Source: Calonectria ilicicola
Taxonomy: Eukaryota; Ascomycota; Sordariomycetes; Hypocreales; Nectriaceae
Assembly (NCBI GenBank): GCA_020809705.1
Contig: CP085834.1
Span: 2,976,001 to 3,040,000 of the forward strand
Length of the DNA stretch: 64,000 nucleotides
Direction: 5' to 3'
The notes under the pieces were generated by a model, which saw only the letters and a list, made by a program, of their open reading frames with translations, was not told the origin of the DNA and made no database searches. Of this stretch, positions 10,228 through 20,784 are shown one piece after another. How positions within the stretch are numbered: position 1 is the first letter of the stretch; each line of letters opens with the position of its first letter. The position numbers and the translations under genes are program-made.

Positions 10228-11748
10228 CCTTGTTCGAGTTTGAAGGCAAAAAGAGATTGAAATTTAATGAAGCAAGGGGTTGTTGTTGATAGGTTTAGTA
10301 TCGCCACGCAAGCAAGAATTTTCGTCGCTGGCCAAGTGTTGGTTTGCATGGGAACTTTATTTATAATTTATTGTCGGGAAATAATATCCCCGAAAGGTCA
10401 AGCCTTGTGGAGCTATAATATCGGCTTGCATTGCCTGTTGTTGGCGCTCCCGTCGCCCCCGGGAAAGAAATCGTATATGCTGCCTTTATGTTATAGCGCT
10501 AATCCCAACATCACACAAGGCTTATGATGGTTTATAGCACGAGATTTGCCAGCCGTCAATGAATCGACACAGGCGGGTGTGTCGAATGACGTAAAGGGGC
10601 TAGGTAGTAAACAGGGGTCTCGCAATTTCTTTCCAGATTAGGCACTAGCCCTTAAAACCCACTCCGGCAAAGCCAACTCATGTCACCATTCGGTTTTGGA
10701 ACAAGCCGTAGGCCGTTATTGAATGAATCTTGTTATGAAAAAAAGAAAGGGTGGGCCTTTTGTTCCGCACAGAATTACCTCGAATCATAAACCCCGGAGT
10801 TCAAGGGCCAATAAATCTGCGTTTCCTCCCGGTGGATTCAAAGGGATTCCGGAGAAAAACCATCACCAGCAGAAGGCAAGTGAGCTCATCCAAGACATCA
10901 CAAGAACATACTCGTCGGGCAATGCAACCTGTTTACGTATGCTGTGTACTTCTTGTAATCATCTAATGCATGGGCAGTTCGCCCCTATTTATGTTTGTGC
11001 TCAAAAGTGTCCCACCAAAAGATTTGCTCCTCAACACCACAGGTTCACTTCGGGTTTAAACCTACCCTATATAATCGCAATACTCTTTTATCTTCAAATT
11101 CTTACAATTTATCTTACTCAGAACTCAAAATAAATGCTTTTCTTTCTTTCTTTTTGTTTCTTTTGCATATTGTACGGGATGACGAAGCCCATCCTGTTAT
11201 TCTAATGTCAATAAGCAAGCAAAGCGTGAAAGTGCTCCCTTGTTCAAAACTAGCCCGAGTATGCACCATTGCAATAAAATAACACTCCCTAGTCCAATAT
11301 GACCCTAACCCTAACTCTTAGGATTACCGGTAGATAACTTATCATTAGACGTACATCCTTCCCGATACTAGGACTTTTCTAGACATGTGGCTTCACTCGA
11401 TAATCGTATCAGTGATCGCTCATCAATCATTTTCGGTGATACCCCCCTCCACACGCTATTCAGCCGCACGGCCTTGAGCTCAAATGTGACTTTGACGCGC
11501 GTCACTGTTCAATCCATCAATGGTCTAGATATGCACGTTAACTCAGGGTAGTAAGGCTGCCATACAGACTAAGGCTTTTCGTCTGGGTGGGCTGAGCCTC
11601 ACATGCCCGCCGTCGGGGAATGTGACTTTTTCGGAAAGTGACTAACTTTGTCCGCCGTTGTTGGGTCTCAATTGTAACTTGCCCACTTGGTCGATCAAGT
11701 GGGAATGATCCATCACGAATTTTCCCTCCTCTTGGCACAGGCCGGTCC
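10228..11748. other. intergenic, upstream of PQ-loop gene
   Basis: About 1.5 kb with no convincing gene. It contains a CT-rich run (11137-11165) and a short telomere-like CCCTAACCCTAA at 11303-11314. Open frames in 10.7-11.3 kb are short and domain-free. Confidence 0.4.
11303..11314. repeat. two telomere-type repeats, interstitial
   Basis: CCCTAACCCTAA is exactly two copies of the common fungal telomeric hexamer (TTAGGG on the other strand). Two copies can occur by chance, so this is a note and not evidence of a chromosome end. Confidence 0.3.
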
Positions 11749-14700
11749 CTATACGCCGAAGTGAACATATGGTACCCAATGCAAAAGATATGCCTCCTCC
11801 CCACCACTATCAACCAACATCAGATTCCTCGGCAGTGTCTCGCTTCTGGGGATTCCGCCCCTTAGATTTGGGCGAGAGGAACGGACCTCTCCTTCGATAA
11901 TCTCCACCTCGCCGCCGATTTTACTTCTGTGCTTTGACTCTGATTCCAGGTCGAACCAATCATCTCGAAGCTTCCGACTTGCATGGTGAAGTCCAAGACA
12001 AACAGATTCATCACTCATTTCCTTAGAACGCATTACTTCATAAGTCATTTTAGCCATGTCTACACATATCTCATCCTTGACCTCCCACAAAGTACCGATG
12101 ACGTGGCGAAATCCAGCAAGCTGGCAGGCGCTAATCAAGTGAGTAGACTCATCAGCAAAGTTAGCATCATGAATCTGGCCAGTACCGCAAGCCGAAAGAT
12201 ACGCCAGAAATGGTGGGTTCTCTCGTAAATTCAGGTTTAATAAGTCTGCTACCTCAAGCGGCGTTTCTTTCCAGTCGTTCAGGCAGAGACGGCTCTTGAG
12301 GGGATTCTCGTTATCCGTGTAACCATGACCAGCAAAGTGAAGTACTTTGCAACTTGGCAGATGCGATAGAACTTCCTGTTTATGACCTCCTGGTTTCACA
12401 GGTTGTAACATCATGGATTCACACATATTTTCTAATTCCTGAACCTCTCTTTCCGCGTAGATTAGCTTGCAGTTTCCAATTGTATCTTGCATGGAAATGA
12501 GAAGGATTTTGGAGTTGGTTGGGCACATGGGTTCTCGGGTCCTCCGGGTGTTGATGATTGATCTTATAGAGGAGGCGTACGATGACATAGCCCTGTCCAG
12601 GACCGTATCATGAGAGCCTTTTCTATGCCTCCCTGCTGCATGTAGAGGAAATTTGCTGAGCAGTCCAATTGGGATCCACCATATATGAGGCCAATTTTCG
12701 TCAGAAACAGATTCACTCAGCCCAAGGGTATTCAGAATTGGACTCGCAATTGTATCCCAAAGCCACTCCAAAACCTCGAGTGATCCAAAGGATCCCCCTT
12801 TTGCCCTTTCTTCTATTTCTTGAATTTGTAACTTGGGTAGAAGCAGGCTGCGTATCCCATGTTTTTCAACAATGAAGGCATCGCATCGAAAGCTGCTGAT
12901 GTTGACAACAATAATGGGCCCGCAGCTTGCAGCAGCTTGCATCTCACTTGTGCTTGGTGGTAGGAGAAAAGATTCAAATCCAGGAAGCTCGCGTACTTCA
13001 GAAACAATCCGATCAAACTCATTTCCGGCATCGTACCGACGACTCGCTTGAAGCCCACGAAGACTTTCAACATCCAAGTTCGTGTCTTGGCCTGCAGGTG
13101 TGTCTAATTCCTTTCGGAGTTCTATAAGTCTGCTCGACAACTGTGGGCTCACTTGCTGTAAATCATGCAAGTCAGTTTTCATTCCTTCCAGGGATTGAGC
13201 TAAAACACCCCTTCCCTGCTCGAGAAAGCCTAGTGCTATTGAGGGATCTTTTTCGGCGTGCAATGCCGCTGCCGCCGCTTGAGAAGCTATCCCAACAATA
13301 TTCTGTAGCCTATGTTGTTTGTCCGCGTTGCTTAGTGAGATCAAGTTCAATTTTGGAATGAGCCCTATGGCGAACCGGGAAGCCAGATAAGCTTCCTCTA
13401 TTGTATTTGAGAAAGCTGAATAGCATACGCTGGCCATTGAGCCAGCTACCATACGAATGGGAATCTCCGCATTTTCCTGGTTCATGGCAGATTCGAAGAA
13501 ACTGATAGACTTTTGGAGATCCTCGCCTGAGTTTGTCTGCGAGTAACTCAACATAAAAAGGAATCCCAAGTGACGCATCGTTACCGCTCTAGTCGGGTGA
13601 TCATGGGGAATCGCATGAATGGCCTGCTTTCCAAACTCAATCGATTCGTTCAATTTTCTCGGATTTCCCGTCTTCTCAAATAGTGCATGATGCTGCACGC
13701 AAAGATTAGACAGAGTACTTGCCAAATTAGGGTCATCTTCCGGGGTAGCTTCAAAAGCCACTTGTCCATGTTTGATCGCCTCCTCAAGATCAGCTAATTC
13801 TTCCGATCTTAAGTACTTGCTGTATATTTGGACACTGAGATCATGGAATAATCCAGCACGGGCTGGATGGTCAGCAGGGCATAGTTTGATGGCCTCCTCA
13901 AGGGCCTTAGTCGCCTCAACATAGTCAGCAGTATTTGAGCCCCTTTCGTAGCGCTCTCCCAATTGTTTTGCCAGATTATGCAAAAGGCCTATCCGGTCAG
14001 GGTGGTTTGTGGGTCTCAGCGCCATTATGGCCTCTTGGATAGCTTCGATAGCGCTTTCTAGATCGTCTCTTCCTTCTGTGCGACGGAATCTGTCACCATG
14101 CCAATTCGCAACGCTAGCTAAAAGTATTACTCTGTCTGGGTGATCTATTGGTATCGAGCCGACTGTCTCTTGAGCAATTCTGATGGATTCATCGAGGTCT
14201 TCGCTAGTTCCGGTTCTCATATACCTAGAACGCAACTGATGCCCAAGATTATGCAATCTCATAGTCCGTTCAGGATGATTTGTTGGAGTTTGTCCAACCA
14301 CTCTGTGGCTAATTTCAATTGCCTCATTGAGGTCTTGCACATTTCCCCTTCTGTCGAACATGTGTCCAATTCTTCGGCTAAGATTTTCCATCAAAAGCCC
14401 ATAATTTGCATGACCTTCTGAGGTCATGCTCAAAGCTTGTCGACCCATGTCAATGGATTCTTCAAGGTCACCCATGTTATCGGTCCGTTCCCATCGATCC
14501 GACAGCAGCATTCCAAGATTGTTTAAGCTTTTGAATTTCTCAAAATGGCCTGACGGAAGGATTTTAACAGCTTCTCTAAGATATTCAATTGCTTTCTCCA
14601 AATCAGACATTTTGCTTGTTTCGGCATATCGCTCTCCAAGTCGAACGCCAATATTAGTAAGGTATAGGCCCCTGTCTGGATGCTCTAGTGGCGTCATAAT

Positions 14701-16497
14701 TAAGGCTTCTCGAATAACTAGGATAGCTTCATCGAGACATTTCGAGTCGCGCGTTCTTGAATAATTGTCGCCAAGTCGAACGCCTAAGTTGTTCAAGTAC
14801 ATAGCTCTATCAAGGTGGTCTTGTGGTGTTCTTTGAATAGCTCTTCGAGACATTTCAGTAGAAGTTTCAAGGTCAGATGTCTGGCCTGTCGCTCGATATC
14901 TGTCATATAATCTAGCTCCCAGGTTGTTGAAATATGCTCCTCTGCGGTGGTGGTCCTCTGGAATAAGTTCAAGACTATTGTGCATAATTTCAATGGCCAC
15001 GTCAAGATCCTCGAGTTTTTCTCTCTCTGAATATCTCTCCCCAAGTAAAGCCGAATAGCCATTCATCCATTCCGGGAGGTTTTCAGTGATCTCGAGGCCT
15101 GTACGCATTCCCTGCTCTAAGACCCCGATAGCTTCTTCTAAATCAGAAAAACTCCCCATTTCATGGTATCTGTCTCTCAGCAACAATGCAAGGCTGTGGA
15201 AAATTTCTGATCCTGCCGAAATAATGGGGCCGACTGCATCTATCTCATTCCGGATGATTGTTATCCCTTCCTCGATGTCGGCTGTATTTCCCATCCTTGT
15301 GTATCTGTCTCCTAGGCGAACTGAAAGGTTATACACAATATCGGCTCGAGATGAGTCATTTTTGGGAACTATCAGACATAATTCCCGGCTTAAATCAATC
15401 GCTTCTTCTATATCGTTTAAGCTGCCTGTCCTCAGGTATCTCAGCCGCAGTGCTCCGCCAATGCCACTCAATGTGTCAATCCACTCTGGACTGGTCGTCG
15501 TAGTATGATTACGTAGTTTGCGGAAGGTGTGGAGTGACATTTCAAGATCACTCAGAGAGCTTGTTCGTATATATCGCTTCTGCAGATGCACTCCGAGAGT
15601 TCTTTGCCATGTCCCTTGGAAGGGATGATCAGAGGAAGCCATCAGAATCAATCTCTGATCCACTCGAATAAACTCATCAAGGTCTACCAGATTACTTGTT
15701 CTTGAATACCGCTCACTTAATCGCCTTAGTAAGTTATGCAAAAGTGGTATGGCATCCTGGTGGTCGTCCGATGTTATCTCAATGAGCCTTTGCAAATAGG
15801 GAATTGATTGTTCACGGTCGACTGCCAAATATTTGAGATGAAGATGATGCCGAAGTCTATCAAGCATCTCGAGTCTATCTGGGCCCTCTTCTGAAGTGGT
15901 ATCAATTGCTTCTTGAATAAACTCAATAACTTGGTCAAGATCGGCTGATTCCTTCGTACTCAGGTATCGATCTGCCAATCGATTTCCAAGGTTATACAAA
16001 ATGGTGGGTCTGTTTTCGTCATGTTTCGCAATCAGATCCATCGCTTTCTTCAGAGTGTTAATGGCCAGGTCAATATCTTGCAGGCAATTTGTTTCGGAGT
16101 ATTTGTATCCGAGTCGAACGCCCAAGTTGTTGAGGTATCTGATGAAATCAGGGTCCTCTGGTTTGGCAGCTTCAACAGCTTCCTGAGTAACTTTGACTGC
16201 CTGTTCGATATCGTGTGTTACTTCAAAACTGGTGTATCGTTCCTCGAGGATGGCTCCGAGATCATCTAGGTACATGGCTCGATCCGGGTGGGTCTGAGGT
16301 GTTAAAGTGATGACGCTCTGTTTAACATGAGCAGACTCATCAAGGTCTGATCTTTTTCCCGTCAAGTCGTATTTCTCATCAAGGAAGCATCCGAGCTTGT
16401 GCAAACACGCTGGTCGGTCAGGATTGTCCAGTGGCATTTCATCCACAGTCTTTCGCGCGACTTGGATTGCTTCGAGAAGCTCGTCGATTGGTTCCAT
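11749..16497 (-). CDS. TPR-CHAT caspase-fold protease
   Basis: A single 1582-residue frame without introns. Residues 1 to about 1020 consist of some twenty TPR-like units of about 49-51 residues, with the recurring pattern P-x-D-H-P-D-R-A-x-x-L-x-N-L-G followed by RY and a DL-x-E-A-I segment. After a helical linker comes a CHAT domain (about 1220-1515). Its candidate catalytic dyad is His1391 in LHFAGHGY and Cys1437 in LSACGTG, both intact. The protein ends with LLHWVPYVHFGV, a conserved-looking fungal CHAT tail. CHAT proteins are clan CD cysteine peptidases related to caspases and separase. In bacteria TPR-CHAT proteins act in immunity (type III-E CRISPR, gasdermin loci), whereas fungal roles are largely unknown. 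It has no signal peptide and is probably cytosolic. The substrate is unknown, and no gasdermin-like gene was recognised nearby. Confidence 0.9.
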   Translation of the reverse strand: MEPIDELLEAIQVARKTVDEMPLDNPDRPACLHKLGCFLDEKYDLTGKRSDLDESAHVKQSVITLTPQTHPDRAMYLDDLGAILEERYTSFEVTHDIEQAVKVTQEAVEAAKPEDPDFIRYLNNLGVRLGYKYSETNCLQDIDLAINTLKKAMDLIAKHDENRPTILYNLGNRLADRYLSTKESADLDQVIEFIQEAIDTTSEEGPDRLEMLDRLRHHLHLKYLAVDREQSIPYLQRLIEITSDDHQDAIPLLHNLLRRLSERYSRTSNLVDLDEFIRVDQRLILMASSDHPFQGTWQRTLGVHLQKRYIRTSSLSDLEMSLHTFRKLRNHTTTTSPEWIDTLSGIGGALRLRYLRTGSLNDIEEAIDLSRELCLIVPKNDSSRADIVYNLSVRLGDRYTRMGNTADIEEGITIIRNEIDAVGPIISAGSEIFHSLALLLRDRYHEMGSFSDLEEAIGVLEQGMRTGLEITENLPEWMNGYSALLGERYSEREKLEDLDVAIEIMHNSLELIPEDHHRRGAYFNNLGARLYDRYRATGQTSDLETSTEMSRRAIQRTPQDHLDRAMYLNNLGVRLGDNYSRTRDSKCLDEAILVIREALIMTPLEHPDRGLYLTNIGVRLGERYAETSKMSDLEKAIEYLREAVKILPSGHFEKFKSLNNLGMLLSDRWERTDNMGDLEESIDMGRQALSMTSEGHANYGLLMENLSRRIGHMFDRRGNVQDLNEAIEISHRVVGQTPTNHPERTMRLHNLGHQLRSRYMRTGTSEDLDESIRIAQETVGSIPIDHPDRVILLASVANWHGDRFRRTEGRDDLESAIEAIQEAIMALRPTNHPDRIGLLHNLAKQLGERYERGSNTADYVEATKALEEAIKLCPADHPARAGLFHDLSVQIYSKYLRSEELADLEEAIKHGQVAFEATPEDDPNLASTLSNLCVQHHALFEKTGNPRKLNESIEFGKQAIHAIPHDHPTRAVTMRHLGFLFMLSYSQTNSGEDLQKSISFFESAMNQENAEIPIRMVAGSMASVCYSAFSNTIEEAYLASRFAIGLIPKLNLISLSNADKQHRLQNIVGIASQAAAAALHAEKDPSIALGFLEQGRGVLAQSLEGMKTDLHDLQQVSPQLSSRLIELRKELDTPAGQDTNLDVESLRGLQASRRYDAGNEFDRIVSEVRELPGFESFLLPPSTSEMQAAASCGPIIVVNISSFRCDAFIVEKHGIRSLLLPKLQIQEIEERAKGGSFGSLEVLEWLWDTIASPILNTLGLSESVSDENWPHIWWIPIGLLSKFPLHAAGRHRKGSHDTVLDRAMSSYASSIRSIINTRRTREPMCPTNSKILLISMQDTIGNCKLIYAEREVQELENMCESMMLQPVKPGGHKQEVLSHLPSCKVLHFAGHGYTDNENPLKSRLCLNDWKETPLEVADLLNLNLRENPPFLAYLSACGTGQIHDANFADESTHLISACQLAGFRHVIGTLWEVKDEICVDMAKMTYEVMRSKEMSDESVCLGLHHASRKLRDDWFDLESESKHRSKIGGEVEIIEGEVRSSRPNLRGGIPRSETLPRNLMLVDSGGEEAYLLHWVPYVHFGV

Positions 16498-17975
16498 GAT
16501 TTCTTCAATATGGACGCGTTTTTAGCAGGCTCTTAGTTTGTATGAAGCAAGATATGGAGCGGGTTGGTGACCGGTTGGGTTGTAGTCATGTGTGTGTTTG
16601 GGAGATAAAAAGGCGGGGTACGGCTGAGTGTTGCCTGTTGAAATCTTATGGTGGCACATTAGAGCCACCTTTCTGAAAGTGCAAAACACAATTTGCTTAA
16701 ATGCATTTTATTTAACAAGAGGAAGGCGGCGGCGCCGGCCCTTTGGGGGCTTCCCGCTCAGGAACAGCCTTGAGGGACTTGTAAGATGCTGGAAACACCC
16801 ACCACACCCAATCGCTAAGGCTCTTTGCAATTGTACTTCGCACAACCGCTCCAAGCTCTGGGATTGGGTGTGTTTAATAGACTTACTATTAGCTGTCTAG
16901 AAGACCCAATAATTACCTCATTAAGTTAAGTAATTATCAGGCGATGTTTGGGTGAAAGTATGGGAGCCAAATAGAGGCGAATGTTGTGTGAGTGATTAAT
17001 CAAAATAAATAGAGGTAGAGATGCAGAGAAATCTCTGGGGTAGATTGCATAGCCCTGTGCAGATTCTGGTTGCTGTGGAGTCGCTGGGCTGAAATCGAAG
17101 GTTGCCTTGTGCTTGTTTGCCTTCTCCTACTGACCAATCATGTTACGACTAGAAATGCGCATCTAGGCTGCAGCACTGAAGCGCAGCAACTATTTCGCCT
17201 GGGGTCAGCTCCTTCAGTCCTACCACTCTGCATTCCAGGGGCTTCCTGGGGGCTGCAGTGCGATTATTTTTAGACTTCGTCCCAAATAGTCATCACCACC
17301 GCAAAAGATTAAGGACCCCTTATCTTTGTAACTGAGCCTAATTACATGAAGGCTACATGAAGGCTACATGAAGGCTACATGAAGTATAGATCCCTAGTGG
17401 ATACATTGAGGGATTTTCTTTTGCCATGGATGACTGGTTGGCAATGTGCCCTCATCCATCGTTCACGTAGTAGTTCATGAGACCAAATGAACGGCCCATG
17501 ACCCAGGGCACAGCCTCCCTCGCCAGCGTCAACTATTTCCAAGGCATCCAAATTAAGCCCAACTCTTGCTGGGTCCCGTCCCTGTTTGGAGGCAATACGA
17601 CGCGGGTGATTGGGCGAGGGCGGCATTTTAAGCATATGTGAGGCGGTTTCAAGTGTCGACGGCTCACGGCCAATCACTGCGGGCGAGCCGCCAAGATGCT
17701 GTAACCGTAGCGCCGTGTTTGATGTGTCTGAGGGGGCCCAGCCAGTCAGAGGGTCGCAGAAGGGCGGGATCCGGTTTTAGCGACCCTCTGAACCGCTCTC
17801 CCCCCCTACAGAAAGGCTGCACACCAGGGAAGGGGGCCCTGCGGTGGCACCGGCTGGCGAAGCACCTAAAGAACATGTTCCTCCAACATTCCAAACCAGG
17901 TACTATGCACCCAAGGGAATTTCCACCTAACCTCACATAACTATTTTCCGCTGGTGGCTCTTTGGTGCCCTCACG
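16498..17975. other. divergent intergenic region, TPR-CHAT / wall-sensor-like gene
   Basis: About 1.5 kb carrying the two promoters. An 11-bp tandem repeat at 17344-17384 is the only clear structure. The ORFs seen here are short and overlap on both strands, which is typical of chance. Confidence 0.4.
17344..17384 (+). repeat. 11-bp tandem repeat, 3.7 copies
   Basis: The unit ACATGAAGGCT occurs perfectly at 17344, 17355 and 17366, followed by the partial ACATGAAG. It is a small minisatellite about 0.6 kb upstream of the next gene. Regulatory meaning is unknown. Confidence 0.9.
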
Positions 17976-19001
17976 ATGCACAGGCCCGCGCTCTTCCTCA
18001 GCCTGATTGCTGCCCTTGCCAGTGACGCATGTGCGGAAAACGCATTTAGTGTGCCTGGTTCAGCGGGGACTGATAAAGACTACAGTGATGATCCTGTGTA
18101 CAAAGTTGGGGATAGTATCACATTCAAATGGACATCAGATTACAGCAAAGTGGGAATCCTGCTATGGCAACAGTATCCTGACTTGGATGCAGGGAATTCC
18201 ATTACCCTCCTTTGTAAGTAAAGCTAGAGCCTTTCAGTGGTCTAGGCAACTTGGAACATTTTTTGAAGCTGACTTAGTACTATAGCTGACTCTTCATCGA
18301 CCGCCTTGACCTGGAAGGTGTCCCGCGACTGGCTAACAGATGTTGACGACGACGAAACGGCCGTTGCTTATCTAGCACTGTACGAGTCTGGATCGACCTC
18401 TTTGTCTGTGATCAGCCACTATATCAACATTACAGCAGCGGAATCGTCATCGTCATCGTCATCTATTGCATCAACTACCTCGGCTGAATCGACGAAAGCA
18501 GCGGAGACAAAGACGATCGAAAGCAAAGTTACGGTAACCCAGGACGCTACAATTACAAGTTCCGCGGTGTCGACCAACATCGTTACTACGGACGCAGCCG
18601 GAGGTTTGACTACGATTCTCGTTACAGCTACTGGGTCCTCTTCGTCTGGCTCTTCGTTTTCGACAGGGAAGACGGTGGGTATTGCTATCGGATCTATCCT
18701 TGGTGCTCTATCGGCACTTGGAGGTGGCGGATACGCATATCGCCGAAAGAGACGTGCTAGGAAGGCGGCGAAAGAAGCCGCTTTCAAGATGCAGCAGCAA
18801 AGCAACCAAAGCACACAGATTCATATAACCCAAGCTGCTCCGGCTCCTGCGCCTACACCCTCTCCTCCAGCTCCACCAGTACCTGGATATGCGGTTGGGC
18901 AGTGGAGTAACTCTCCTCAACATAATACAAGCGAGATGCCCACTCAAAACTACCAGCGAAACAACGGCCACGGCTACGGAGGGGCGTACGAAACACCGTA
19001 A
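17976..19001 (+). CDS. single-pass Ser/Thr-rich membrane protein, wall-sensor-like
   Basis: Two exons, 17976-18213 and 18286-19001 (72-nt GT-AG intron), encode 317 residues. There is a signal peptide (about 1-20, hydrophobic then DACAEN), then a compact extracellular domain (about 21-150, with VGDSITFKW and TALTWKVSRDWL). A Ser/Thr-rich stalk with seven consecutive Ser follows (about 151-220). A Gly-rich transmembrane segment comes next (about 225-250, IAIGSILGALSALGGGGYAY), stopped by RRKRRARK. The cytoplasmic tail is Pro/Gln-rich. This layout resembles fungal Mid2/Wsc-type plasma-membrane sensors, but no WSC cysteine pattern is present, so any sensor role is only architectural inference. 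The stalk is expected to be O-mannosylated. Confidence 0.78.
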
Positions 19002-20784
19002 AGAAATCTCAAACAAGCTGCTTTTTATTTCTCGGCCAGTTATGTTAAATGTACCGTAAATACCGTGTGAAGGAAACACCTTAATTTAGTATGATCTTTT
19101 ATTACTTGTCAACAGTGCTCCTCTCTTTGAAGCGCACCGTGGTAAGGTGTTATTTTATGCAATAATTATCTAAATATAAATTCGCATTTCCTTTGTCTTG
19201 GTACTTTTGGACCGAGCTCTCCAAGATGATAGGTGCTTTGTAATACATGGACGGTAGGCTTAAGCTTCATTTCAATATTTCCCCGTTCAACATGATACTT
19301 GCCTGCGTGCGACCAAGTCAGAGCTGCCTCCCAAAGGAGGGGATTGTCAATTATTTACACATGCTTACATGTGTGAAGTTCTAGTGAGATACCGTGGACG
19401 GAGTAGTTGGCACCACCAGAAAATTCACGAGGAAAAATGCCACAAACTGTGTATTTGGTGATGAAGTTGGGAGATTAGAAGGGAAGCTGGAATATTGTTA
19501 AGAGGGTACCGATTGCACTATGCTGGCTGAAATGATCCGCATTGGTGGTCGTCATGGGTCATACTGAATTTCAACCGTAAGATACCAGGGCAATCTGCAG
19601 ACTTTCAGCCGAATTAATCGTGATTCCGGGTGATTCGCACTTCAAGTTTGGGTTAAGCTATCCTATTGGGCAACGTGGTTGAAGCGGCTGGCGGTTGAAC
19701 AATTGGAAATTCGGCTTGAATAATCATCCGAGATGACGTGTTCTTGATAACAACCTTACCGAAACCGAGTTTATACAAATTCGGTTATTTGTGCAGCAAC
19801 TAATGCAGTCAGATGATACTTGAAACAGTGAAGCGCCTACGTGATTGGTTACCAGTTTATTTAATACGGCTGAGCTCGGAGATGGTGGCGGTGGCTGGGG
19901 TTCGTGTGACCGGCTTCGTAGACGTATCAATGCTAGACTAGTTCAGCCTGTTTATCACTTGTTCTCCGGGCTGACTTATTTTCTGCATGTTTCAATTTAC
20001 AAAATGCTACATTTTGAGGCCCCCCGGCGCCTAAACAGTCATATCTCCGAACTAGGATGTGTTCGATAATCAATGTCTGCAAAGAATGGCCGCTCTCGAA
20101 GCTATGCTCTATACTACAGACATAAAAATATGAAGCTTATTAGATTCCCTATTTAGCTTATATGAGCCTCTTAGATGGTTAGAATTCTCTCAATTCTGTG
20201 CTCTAGCTGAGCTGAGGAACCTGTTTAGTTGGACATATTTCAGCAGGTTGGACTCGTCCTTTTCTGAACTGGCCTGTCTCTCCATGGAGGGCCCAGTTCA
20301 TACTATCTCCAGGTGGCCTTACTGATGCCTAACATCTAGATCAGCTGGGGAACCATACGACTTTGCATCGCGTGCATACAAAGTATGATGGTTATTATTC
20401 ATGGCATTACCACGACACGAGGTTGTACCTCGCTTCTGGAACAGGGCATCAATAACGGCATTGAAGGTCTTTTTCAAAGAGCTAAGATCTATTACAAAGG
20501 TAGATGCTAGATTATATTGTGTTAATATCTTAACGCTGCGAATACTACGTAATCGCGCTTCTGAGCATTGAAAATATAGGAATGAGCCCTTAGTTGCGGG
20601 TTGACGCCATGTGCCATTGGCGCGATCGTTGCCTAGTTCGGCGGATATTAGATATTGTGATTCTTCATTTGATATTGCTTTATTAATTCTGTATATCATA
20701 CTGAAATTTTAATCCAGTCCAAATACAGTTTCTCGGGTAGTGGGACTTGTGCTGCGGTGAAGTTGAAGGTGATGCTCACTGCCT
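19002..20784. other. long AT-rich intergenic region
   Basis: About 1.8 kb. A 126-codon minus-strand frame at 20319-20699 is the largest, but I recognise no family and its local composition looks degenerate. It could be a transposon remnant or chance. Confidence 0.35.

Noticed and set aside
11303..11314. Telomere-type repeats as a sign of a chromosome end or fusion
   Set aside because: Only two copies, surrounded by ordinary genes. Chance is sufficient.
20319..20699. 126-codon minus-strand open frame in a gene-poor region
   Set aside because: No domain, no splice partners and no homology I can recognise. It may be a decayed mobile-element piece but cannot be supported.
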